From Paracyclopina nana (lineage: Eukaryota; Arthropoda; Copepoda; Cyclopoida; Cyclopettidae): a stretch of 64,000 bases of DNA. The notes under the pieces are model-generated. The model did not search any database. It worked only from the letters and a program-made list of their open reading frames with translations, and was not told the origin of the DNA. The translations under genes were made by a program, and so were the position numbers. This document shows positions 13,101 through 24,200 of this stretch, piece after piece (the stretch's first letter is position 1; each line of letters begins with the position of its first letter). The DNA lies in assembly GCA_019096065.1 (NCBI GenBank), contig JAGUCH010000008.1:1431001-1495000 (forward strand). The letters are read 5' to 3'.

Positions 13101-13337
13101 CAAAGTGCTAAAAAAGCTTTTTGTTGTGGTGGTGACCACAAGAATGCTTCAATGGTCAAAAGAATGAAGTGGGGAACTTTTTTGCTTTCACTTTGATCAA
13201 CTGAAAAAAAGCCACTTGTGGAACTTTTTAGAGCACTTTAAAAGCTTTGAATGGGGCACAAAATTATGCTGCCAGCTTCAAAGTTGGCAAGAGCATTGGA
13301 AAAAAGGGGAAAACTTTTGCTCAATTAAAGTCAGGGA

Positions 13338-13339
<2 letters not shown>
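10144..13339. other. Gene-poor interval
   Basis: At about 10,510-10,615 there are two direct copies of AAATCATGG(A/T)GTCT followed by TTTCACT. TGTATT/AATACA words are frequent. A 96-codon frame at 12,552-12,842 has no splice context and overlaps another frame on the opposite strand. A CTCF-like AGGTGGCGCC word sits at 12,719-12,728. I can support no gene, but the 5' untranslated exon of the channel gene at 13,712 may lie in the 3' part. Confidence 0.4.

Positions 13340-13366
<27 letters not shown>
13340..13366 (-). terminator. 27-nt homopolymer next to tRNA-Asp
   Basis: A run of 27 A residues on the plus strand (T27 on the tRNA strand) ends one base away from the discriminator of the minus-strand tRNA-Asp. 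It would act as an unusually long Pol III terminator. Alternatively it is the A-tail of a retroposed tRNA copy. Confidence 0.7.
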
Positions 13367-13367
<1 letters not shown>

Positions 13368-13369
<2 letters not shown>

Positions 13370-13439
13370 CCCCGTCGGGGAATTGAACCCCGGTCTCCCG
13401 CGTGACAGGCGGGGATACTTACCACTATACTAACGAGGA
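13368..13439 (-). tRNA. tRNA-Asp-GTC: tRNA-Asp (GTC)
   Basis: This is the third identical 72-nt tRNA-Asp gene, on the minus strand, with all arms intact and anticodon GTC. It lies 272 bp upstream of the start codon of the channel gene and diverges from it, so the Pol III unit sits near or inside the 5' untranslated intron of that gene. Confidence 0.96.
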
Positions 13440-13697
13440 TGCTACAATTAAAATTATATTATCAATGTAATAAATAATGCTCAGAGCAAAACTTTTATTG
13501 CAAAAATGTTTTGGTACTTGAGCAACTTTTATTGCTGGCATTTCTTCTCAGCTGCTATAGAAAGAAACCGAGATGCCGAAAAAAGCCCTATTTTTTGTAG
13601 CACACTTCACCACCAGATGTGGCTGAGAAGATGCTAACACTAATAATAATAAGGATAACTTTTTTCATCATCTTCTATTTGTGCATTTAATTTTTCC

Positions 13698-13704
13698 CTT
13701 GCAG
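13698..13704 (+). other. 5'UTR splice acceptor of channel gene A
   Basis: The pyrimidine tract TTTTTCCCTTGCAG ends seven bases before the ATG at 13,712 and is a strong acceptor. In-frame sequence upstream has no better Met. The start codon exon therefore begins at 13,705, and the promoter is further upstream and not identified. Confidence 0.65.
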
Positions 13705-13711
13705 ATAAAAG

Positions 13712-16700
13712 ATGGCTGATGGCCAAAGGTGGCCTTTTGTGCTGGCCTTGGTGGCCTTGGCCTTTTTGCCAGCCTTGACAACCACTTCATCCACCACCAC
13801 CACCAAGATAATAATAAAAGACTCTGCTGAAAAAAGTGAGTCGAAATTGCTTTTGCAGAGGCTGGCCAGGGAGACTGCAGGGGGAGCAGGTGAACCCGGC
13901 CAAACGACAGCTGACTCCTCCAATGACTTGCAGTTCTCCACAAAGTTGAGGGTTTGTGCCAAAGGAGACGCCATTTGCATTCCGGCTAATTACTCCAAGT
14001 TTGACTTGCCCAATGAGACTTTGACCACTGTCAATGTGGGCATTGACATCAAAGACATTCCCAAAATTGATGACAAGGAATTCAGCATCACTCTCAACGC
14101 GTTTTTCGTCGTCAGATGGCAGGACGAGCGGATGATCATTGACCAGGTATGAACGCAAAGTGGCCTTTTTGGCAATTTTCTGCTCTAATTCGTGGACAAG
14201 AACGGCCTTTTAAAATATCAACATTTCGTTCAGAATGCAAAGCAGAAATGTCCATTTTTTGGCTCATAATTAGAAAGTATTGAAAAATGTCAGATTCTCT
14301 TGGAAACAAGTTGGCTTAAATTCAGTAGACATTGTGTTGTTTTCATACATTGCATAATCAAAACAAAACCACGTGGTCAATTGTTTTGCATGACCTGATG
14401 TGTCAGGATTAAAAAAGACCACACTTGGCTTAATTTGGCATTTTTTGACAAGATTTGGCTCTTTTTGCGCAAGCATGTTGGATAACTCTACCAAACCAGT
14501 TGTAAATAGTGAGTTACACGCAGCTACCAGCCATGGCTTTTATTCTTCATAAATTGGACTTATTAGGCTTTTTCTTGGCAAAAAAGGCTTTTTACTGGGT
14601 AACTATGCCGAATCAGCTGCGTAGAGTGCGTCATAGATAGCTACTAGAAGTGGCTTTTTCTCAAAATAAATATGCCTCATTTGGCTTTTTTGAAAAGAGA
14701 TGGCTATTTTTGAAAACCAAAATTATAACTCTTCCCTAAAAATCCATAGATCTCAATTAGGTCTTTTTTTTGAGTCGTTTTAAGATAGAATCTTGTAATG
14801 GCTTTCTAGACAATTTTGAGCCTAGTTAAAAAAATTCAACCGTATTATTTACATTTTTTTCAAGGCCAAAATGGACTCTCTGTTCAAGAATGGGGAGAGT
14901 CCAGACTCGTGGATTCCTGTGGATGTCAGCTTCATCAAGGAATTTTGGCTGCCAGACGCGGAAATTTTGAATTTGAAAGAGTTCAAGACTTTGGACGTTC
15001 TCTCCAAACTCGAGGGATTGTGGCTGAATCGCAACTTTGAAATCATGTACGCAGTCGCTACCAGAATCACTTTCATTTGTCCAATGACGTTCAACTCGTT
15101 TCCTTTGGACGTGCAAGTCTGCCGGTTCCAAGTTGGCAGCTTCAACTATGACACTTCCAAAATGATCTTCCTGGATGAGTTCATCGCTGACCAGAGCCAA
15201 ATCAGGAGCGTTTTGGACTATTTCATCGAGATCAAGAAATTGCCACCAGAATACTCCTATTACGTAGCGCTTACAGGTAAAATACAGCGATACATTTTTC
15301 CCCTTCTTACAGGCCATAAATGCAACTGTCACTGTCACTTTATGTGCATCTAACCCTGTTTTTTTACATCTACACACAATGAAAGTTTTCCTTTTTTGAG
15401 CCCCCCAGAATAATAGGGCCTTACTTTGCTGCATTTGAATGTGAGAGGGAAGTAATGTAATTTTGCACTTGGAAATGTAAGCAGATGTATTTATGCTAAT
15501 CAAGTTAAAAATAGAGTGTATCCAAGTAATCCCATGACATTTTCTGTGGGGGTATATGCAAAAATACTTTTACTTTCTCCTCATATGCCATCAAATTGAC
15601 ATTTTCTGTCAAAAAGTCAGCAAAACTGATGCAGCAGAAAGCCAGGATGAAACTGATGGAAATATATGGGGAAAATTGAAGATTGGAAAAGTCTGAAAAA
15701 TTCCCCTAATTGGATTTCTAAATGGCTTTTGCAAAAGTTCCCCACCATGCTACCAACTTTCTGTAAGGGCAATTGCAATATAAAAATTGCACTTCCTTTC
15801 CAGGCAATTATTCAGTGGCTGGCTTTGAGCTGACCCTCAGAAGAAAAGTGTCTCATTACATCATCACTTATTACCTCCCTTCCGGAATGTTTGTTATTGT
15901 CTCATGGATCAGCTTCTTGGTCCCACCTGAGATTGTTCCAGGAAGAATGACCCTTCTGGTCACTGTCTTCCTTGTATTGGTCAACATCTTCAATACCATC
16001 ACCACAAATATTCCAAAGGCTGAAGGCCTCACAGGTAACCTAATATAAACAAAAATAAAATTGTGCTAGCAAAAAAAAAATACTGTTAACAAAGGACTGC
16101 TTTCACTTTTGTGGTTTGATTTCAGTTTTGGAAACTGAAATTCCATCTGAGAGATTCTAATCTTGCATCATTGAAAATACATTTGATATGAATGGAACGT
16201 TTTGGCAAAAAACTGATACAAAAGATTAGCATTGAAAGTGACGTCAACCTTTGATGAATACATATATTTGTATTTTAAACATAAGTACTATTTGTTAACT
16301 CTTCTGCTATACTATGCTTAAAATTAGCGGAGATCGCCTTTTTTGGTGGGATTATGCTATTTAGTATATATTCAATCAAATATTGACATGTACTCATTTT
16401 GACGCCAAAGAAAATAATGTAAAATACATTTTTTGACAAAACGACATTCACAAATCAAATCACTCTAGATTGAGATTGGATTGTCATCTTTCAATTGGAT
16501 TTTCAGTTCCCAAAACTGAAATTAAATCCCAGATTAAAAAGAAGTTTCCGCCTGTAAGATATGTTCAAAAATCGATTTTGCTTACAGCCATTGAAGCGTG
16601 GGTCATTGTATGCGTATTGTTTGTATTTGGCGCACTGATTGAATACGCGGGTCTGCTGCTCAAAATCAAGTTGGGGGCTACCAGACCATTACCTCGCTTG

Positions 16701-16979
16701 CCAAAAAAGCCACCTGGAGCCTCTCGCGAAAACTCCCTGGCTCTCAATGGTTCACTAGAGGACAGAAAAGCCACGATGCGAGGATTAACCCGTAAAAAGC
16801 AGCTGGAAGACATGTCACACGCCCGACTGGACATTCTCTTCCTCCTGCTCTTCCCACTGTTTTTCCTCATCTTCAATGTGATATATTGGATCTCATTCCT
16901 CTATGGAAATTGCAATAACAATTGCAGAACAGATTTGTTTAATGCCCTCCCTCTCAACAAGACAACCACGTCAGATTAG
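13712..16979 (+). CDS. Hodor/pHCl-like Cys-loop ligand-gated chloride channel, gene A
   Basis: A pentameric ligand-gated ion channel subunit for the cell membrane. Coding exons are 13,712-14,146, 14,865-15,276, 15,804-16,034 and 16,588-16,979; phases agree and give 489 residues. In order: signal peptide (residues about 1-24), ligand-binding domain, Cys-loop with 13 residues between cysteines (CPMTFNSFPLDVQVC), M1 (YYLPSGMFVIVSWISFLV), M2 (PGRMTLLVTVFLVLVNIF), M3 after PKAEGLTAIEAW, a short M3-M4 loop and M4. The M2 start PPEIVPGRM is typical of insect group-1 channels (Drosophila hodor/CG11340, CG6927, CG7589), not the PAR motif of GABA and glycine receptors. Those relatives are proton- or zinc-responsive anion channels of gut and secretory epithelia; the ligand here is inferred. 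An acceptor (TTGCAG) ends at 13,704, so a 5' untranslated exon lies upstream. Gene B downstream is a paralogue. Confidence 0.92.
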
Positions 16980-19900
16980 CTGAAATGTAAACAAGCGCAT
17001 TTGGCGGACTGATTCTACGCAGCTGCTAGCCTAGTTTGTAGTTGTAATGCTTTAGAGTCTATTTCTTGCAAGAAAAGGTTGTGCCAAAACTCTTTTTTCC
17101 TCGATATTTCATTTTCAGGACAAGCTCAAAGCACAATTTGCTAACCATGACTTAATGGAAACACAAACTGATGATTATTATAATTATAGTGCATGAAGCT
17201 CCCCACCAACTCAAAAACTAAAAAATACTCGCATGTCTGGTTACCATAATTACTCACCAATTGAAGAGAGAAAATTGAGAAATATATACTACACCACTTT
17301 GAGATGTCATTTCTTTTTAATAATGATAATATTTTTCAACAACAGCTGCAGCTTCAGAGCAAATTTCATTCTCTTCACAAAGGAATTTCTGGGCTGGAAT
17401 GTGATGAAATGCTCTTCTTCTGCACAAAATAAATGAACTGAGCGAAAGATGATCACGGCAAAAAATGGAGATTATTATTTTGCCTTTCCTACTCTTAGCT
17501 CAATGCGATTTTCAGCTGAAAAAGGAGTAACTTGAGCTCAAACTTACTTTTATGAAAAGACTTTAGCCTTTCAAAGAGGATTTTGAGCTTACTAGAAAAC
17601 TAAAGCATCTTTTTAACTTAGAAGTTAACGCAACAATTTATCTGAAAATCACGCAACCTCTCAGGTATTTATCGCGTTTTTAACTCTTTTAAGTTCACTG
17701 TATCGTAATTTTGATGATTTAAAGGTGAAAAGCCTATTCTAATTCAAGTTATTTATGAGGTGTTAACATTAAACAAGTCAAAAAATGAATAAAGCCTTTT
17801 TATCCTGAATGATGGATAATAATGGATCCATTCAAAAGCAAGTGATGGATATTTTGGCAATAGGATGCAAAAAAAACTGGGTGCACCCGAAAATGTATTC
17901 AAAATGACAGATTATGTTGGTGCCCGACACCAGCTTTTTCATGTATAATAGCTGTAATGGCATTTATGCACGCAGCAAAATGTGTAAAATTGCCTTTTTT
18001 GCAAGCACACATCTCATCACAGTACTCACGTAATTAAATTGCACCAAAATTGCGCTAGAGCATGAAATCAAAACAAAGACTCCACGCGGCTTTGTTGCTA
18101 GGTATTCTTCAACCGCGTGGAGTCGTTCCGCACACTTGTCAACGTATTTTCAAGAGTTGCTCACGGCTCGAGCCAAAAAGTGGGAATTTATGATTGAAAG
18201 GTCTTCCCAAGTTGGGATCGAGCCACAAATCAGTTTTCAAGCCAAAGATCATTTGTTTTCAGCATAGGAACCAATATTTTTCACCTCAATGTTATGAAGG
18301 CTGAAACATTCATTAGGCTTGCAACGATCAACCAAGTTTAAGGCCAACTACATAATATATGACTTTTATAATATCAACACCTCAATTACTATAATTAATG
18401 ATTGCTTTCCCGCACAAAATCGATGGAACGTGGAAATACAGAAGAAATGTAAATATTTTCCTTTTTTTCTGAGTAAAAGTAGTTTGTAGATACTTCACAG
18501 ACTTCCTAGGTAAACCAATTTAATTTAAGAGGTTAAGAACACTGTTTGACGTATAATTTAATCCAAGTTGACTCACAAAAGAAAACAAAGGGAGCAGAAA
18601 CTATGAAAGAACTAACATACTCAGCAACTTTCAGATTTTTTTTCTGCATGCTAATTAACAAGGCTTTTCATTTGCAAAAGTTATGTCCTCTTTTGTTTGC
18701 ACAAACAAGCCATTTATTATCACAGCTATGAATCACAGTTTTTTCACATTGTTTCGGTTTGCGGCAAGATTCTACGCGGCATAAATTAGGCTCGCTATTT
18801 GTGTATTGTTTTGATCCTTCTGCAAATATCAGTTTTGCCTTATTTAAGAACTATTAAAAAGTTGTAAATACCTACTTTTATATGTAGCATAAACAGACTT
18901 AAATAGTTATGGAATGACTGACAAAAATGCTGAGCCAAGACAAAGCCCATAATGGTACATTGTATAGGAAACGTAGTAATGACCCAAAATTGCTTTTTTT
19001 TCCTTTTGTCCCGACATGTTGCTGCAGTTTTTGAACCTGCAGATGTTGTTGTTGTTTTGCCTCCATTCAAGTTGGCAAAGAGCAATATATCGGGGCCTGC
19101 TCAGCTAGGTTTCTCCACTTGATAAATAATGGGGCCCTTTTTTTCCACTGCCTCAAATGGTTCCTTTCAGATGCTTGTGTATACTGGCCAATAATTTCCG
19201 ATGCGGCTTTTACCCCTATAAAATATACTACTGTTGCCTTACAAAGCTTTCAATGCAATTTCCAATTGGAAAAAAGCACAGAATTAAATGAGGCGAAGCA
19301 AGATGAATTGGCGGGGAGATTCTACGCAGCTGTAATTACTTCCATTATGCAACAGGCTCGTTCCTTACACAACTTTTTGATAGTGACTGAGTAACGGTTT
19401 TGGTAGAAATTCCATTTTATAAACCTTCTGAAAGTAATCTTCTAGCTTTTTCATGTTTCAACACATGATTACAAATGGATAAATAAAGGTGTTGAATAAA
19501 AAACCTATTTATTAAGCTATGGTATCAAAAACCGTTATGTGGTAACCTTCAAAAAACTTTGTTCAGAACAAGCCAATTGTTTTGGTTTTCTCCCCCAAGA
19601 GAATAAGAGGTCTTTAGCCAAGAGAGTCAATATTTGCTGGTTGGTCAAGAAGTGAGAGCTCTACTTAACGGCCTTTAAAGGCCAAGAGGCCACCACCACT
19701 TTCCCAATTTCGGCTCAAAATTGGCCTGTCAAGATCTGAGTGAAAACTACAACAATATTTGAGATATAAAGTAAAAAGAAGAACTAGAAGTGCTTTTTTG
19801 CCCAGTCACTGCCTTTAAATGTAAGGGTGACATTTTGCAAAAAAAAGTATTGCTATTTGGCAACATTCTGTTAAAAATAAGCCAATGAGCCATCTAGCTG

Positions 19901-21258
19901 GAAAAAAATTGTGTGTATTTTGCACTTATAGAGGTAAGGTTGGCATCATCATCTGTATAGCAAACATTATGGTTTTGCGAAGAATCCGGAAAGAGAGGCG
20001 AGAAGCCTTGAAAGGCCTTGACGGCCTTCTCCGGTGGCAAAGGCCGTTACGAAGGCCAAAAAGGCTCTACTCAAGTTTAGAAAGCTCTGCACAGTCCATC
20101 GAAGTCAGTGCAAAGAGGAACATGCAGCAACTATAGCACCATATTTACCCCAACTACACATATTATATATAGTTCCACTTCAAAGAAAAAAACTATACAG
20201 TAAGATTTGCCTGTATTTATCCTGTGTAATTTGTGTGCTGAAAAGCTAAGACTGTATTTGCTCTGAGGCCAACCAACAATTGAGTGAGAAAAAGGTTTTG
20301 GCTGGACAGAAATCTTGACAGACTTGGTTTATTGCTGGCCAAAAAAAACATAACCTTAGGCCAACTGCACTCATTTTTTGTCTGCTCTGATGGTTGGAGG
20401 CTCCAGTAGAATTTTTTCTCCCTCCATCGTCCTTTTGATTAAACCGTGCAAAGGCATCAAAGAAATGATAGGCTTTACAAAAGCCGGAAGCAGGCCATAC
20501 TCCTCAACTACAACAATACTTGACGTCATTGTGCTCTGTTAGCTCAGCTTTTGGATTGATACGCTTACTGTTGTAACTTGGCGAGAGATAAGGATCAAGC
20601 TCAAGAAGGTATTGTGATTTTCCAGCAAATAAAATCAATTCAATGGAACAAGATTTCCACAAGATTGTTTCTTGTTTGTAATTCAGTCTGAGCTATGATT
20701 GGCATCAGGTCGTAAAACTTACATGGCTTCTGCATAAAGCATGCATGATTGTGTATGAGTACATTTTGCATAATACAGCAGATGCAGTTATGTGCATAAT
20801 TTGCTAAATTGTATTTGCAGCAAGTCGATTAGCTACATCAACAAAGTAGCTCAAAGTTGTAGTGGGGGGAAATGCCGATACAGTCTTGGGACTGTAGGTA
20901 TATAACAGGTCCATTTCCATTTATCAGGAGAAAGTTAGTAGCAACATCCCAAGAAGTTGCTACTACTTGTAGATATGCTGCAGCTATACCATATATATCC
21001 AAACCATACGTTGCTCTCGACTCAAGATACAAAGCAACCTGTGAACAAATACGTCTCAATCTCATAAGTATCTTTCTCCGTTGTGTTTATCCAGATTGCT
21101 GGATAATCGCCATACCCAACAGAGCTCGATCCTTCAATTACACCATTTAACAACTAATTTAATTACAACTGCCAAGCCGCACATCAAAATTACAATGATG
21201 TCATCCACGTAAATTACATTTCAGGCAGCATGAGATGAAGTGAATACTGTCATCCAAT
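16980..21258. other. Intergenic interval between the two channel genes
   Basis: I see no supported gene. The interval holds a perfect 12-bp hairpin at 18,078-18,124 and three copies of the dispersed motif GATTCTACGC(A/G)GC at 17,011, 18,768 and 19,318. Two GC-richer patches recur in GGCCTT words (19,660-19,730 and 19,980-20,060). A small inverted repeat (AGTAGCAAC/GTTGCTACT) lies near 20,940. A TTTCAG at 21,219-21,224 could be the acceptor of a 5' untranslated exon of gene B. Confidence 0.45.
18078..18124. repeat. Perfect 12-bp inverted repeat
   Basis: GACTCCACGCGG (18,078-18,089) and its exact complement CCGCGTGGAGTC (18,113-18,124) are separated by 23 nt. The GC-rich arms stand out in AT-rich surroundings. 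Function unknown. Confidence 0.85.
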
Positions 21259-24200
21259 ATGGCGACTCCATGGTTGTTTCTGTTCGTGCTTTCGCTTTGG
21301 CCCTCTCGATTAACCTGTCAGGACGGGTCAAAGGTGAAAATGTGTGCAGACGGGGAACGTACTCGAATTTGTGTACCAGCAGACTATGTCAAGTTCGAAT
21401 TGCCCGAAGAAGATCGAGCCACTTACGTCTCCATTGGAGTGGACATCAAAGACATTCCCAAAGTGAATGACAAGGATTTCAGCATCACCATGAACGCCTA
21501 CTTTATTGTCAAATGGCAGGATCGACGTTTGATTGTGGAGAAGCGAAATCGTACATCCAAATACAACTTCCCTGATAGTGGACCCTCCATAACCATAGGC
21601 ACAGGGGACACCACGATATCCACGTTGGCCTTACATGAGCAAGACTCTGAAAACAGTGAGAAATTGACCGCTGTCAACCTCCAGATTTTGCACAATTTGT
21701 GGCTTCCCGATGTGGAAATCCTCAACTTGAAGGCTTTTGAGACTCATTCTGTGCTCTCCAAGTTGGAAGGAGTTTGGATTGATAATCATCAGCAGCTGCT
21801 CTATGCTTTGGCCACTCGAATCACTTTCATTTGTCCGATGAAGTTCAATGCCTTTCCAATGGACATTCAGCGCTGTAAATTCCAAGTAAGCTCATCTATT
21901 ATGTATTAACAGCTGTATTCTTAGTGAAACTACTACAAATGTGGCTAGGACAGGAAATCTTCTCATTTGTATTCTGAACGGTGGTTGCTCCTTCTCTTTT
22001 TGCCTTAAAAACAAATGAACTCGTAATACATCAAATACAGAGGCATTGTATTCATTCTTGAATACATTTCACCACGCCTGTATTGTTGAATGCCTCTCAA
22101 TCTTAAAAAGTCTACTTTTGAATACATCTCAATCTTGAAAAAGAATAGTATTTTTTGCTCTCCAAGTTACGAAGTATTTCAAATGTATTATGGCTGTATT
22201 TTGCTTTACTTTCGGCAGATACATTCATACTGCTGACGATTCTCCAGAGGTTTCTTTATGCTGTAGTTCGGCTGCTGTATCATTAGAAGTATCCGAAAAA
22301 TTACTGTATTTTGACACCAATAAGTAATGATATGATGCAGCAGCTAGCCAAGATAAGCTTACTGTTCCGAAGAATACATTGTGTTAATTTTATGGTTCGC
22401 CTAGCAATATAGTGTATAGTAAAGGGCCTTGACAGCCTTTTAGGAACAAAAAAGGCCGCGTGCAGGAACTGCTGCATAATCATGATTTTCCGGTTTATAC
22501 CAAAGAAATGGCTGCCATTAAGTGTATCCATTTTCCCTGAGGAATTTGACAAAAAAAAGAAAGTTTATTTTTACTTGATGGCTCTTCTCTTTTACTGCAG
22601 ATTCGAATTAAGTCCATTTTTTGGTGTGGAAAATTAAATTGGCAGTAATTTTTTGATGTGCATAAAAAAATGTAAAATTGGAGCTTACAAGCTCTTCCCT
22701 ATACGCACAAATACAGCTGCTTACATCTGAGCTTCTGTATTAGAGTAATTGTGCTATTATTGTATGCCTTTTTGCTGTACATACCATATGTAGCTTGAAA
22801 AATACAGCATCAGTTTTTGACACCCTAAATTAATTGCTTCCTCTTTGTTTTTCTTGGGAAAATACAGTTTTCTCCTTGGATGTGTCCAATATGGGAAGAG
22901 TATGCAAATTAATCCATTTATAATGAGTTTGGCACTGTTTTTATAGCATATGGCAAAGTTTGTATTCACATATTGTAGCTACCAAATACATATTTGGGCT
23001 GATGTGTATTTTTGACAGTAATGAAACTTGAGTTGGACTTACTACACATGATTCTCCCCCACACACACATGTGATAATAATATCATGTGTGCTGCTGACG
23101 CTAGTTGCCAATTTTATGGAAGCTGTGCAGATTCTTCTGCCAAAAACGTTTGCGGGGCTGTAAAATGGGGAAATTATTCCCCAATCCATTTTCTACAATT
23201 GTATTTGATGGAACAATCCATTTAATACTATCATAATTGTTATAAAATTATTTTGTTAGGCTTGAAAATACACACTTGTATTTGCCCATAATACATGCAT
23301 TCAAGAACTTGTGCCAAAGGTGTTTTTCTTTCATAGAAATCAAGTTCATTGTAACCTTTGGACCTTTGAATACGTTCTGCTTACATCTTATGCTGTATCT
23401 GGATACAGAATACAGGCCAGAAATTGTGTTAGTGCCAAAGGCATCTTTTTGGCGACGCCTTTGGGCTAAACAATGAGCTATAGAGAGAACATATCCATTA
23501 TTCCCATGCACAATCCCATGTGTAACCGATGGTATATTGGCAGAAAAAAAATTCAAGATTTATCTCACTCGTCCATTACCATGCAGCACTTTTATTTAAG
23601 TTCCTTCCGATCAAATACGGCTACAAATACACTTCCAAAGAAACCAATTTATTGCACTGCACAGCCAAATTCAAATCCTTATTGAATTGAAGGAACGACA
23701 TGAAAATACTAGCCTTTGTACTTATAAACACTGCAAAGTTTAGAACAAGCTATAAAAAGCCTAAAAATCAATATTGGCTGGTTCTTTTTGCAACTTTTTT
23801 GTCGTTACCAGGTAACGGTATTTCAATACCCTCTTTAAGTTAAAAGCTTATTCTTAATAAGGGTATTTAATCACCGTTAACTGGTAGCATTCAAAAGGAT
23901 ACAAAAAAGACCAGCCACAGTCTTCTAGGTCGAGCGCGCTCGGCAAGCGGGGTCAACTCATGGGTCACTCACGCGCGCGCGTCGCACCACGTCACGCGTG
24001 CTCTTAAAGTGAACGGCCGTTACGCAGCGCGCGCGATTCAATCAACGCACGCGCACGGGTCACTAGAGCCGCTCACTCGCGCGCAAGTTGGCAACTAAGA
24101 TGACCGAGCGGCGTTTTCTAAGGCTCATATTAGCATTGCAAATTCATTGGAGCGCCCAAATTTGAAATACATATTACAAAAATGTATTGGGTAATTTTGG

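Noticed and set aside
14826-15503. 225-codon minus frame
   Set aside because: It is the antisense shadow of channel gene A exon 2, where the Cys-loop and phase-consistent exons are clearly on the plus strand.
19885-20136. Basic 83-codon frame rich in Arg/Lys
   Set aside because: It is built on repeated GGCC(T/G)T words and has no conserved motif or gene context.
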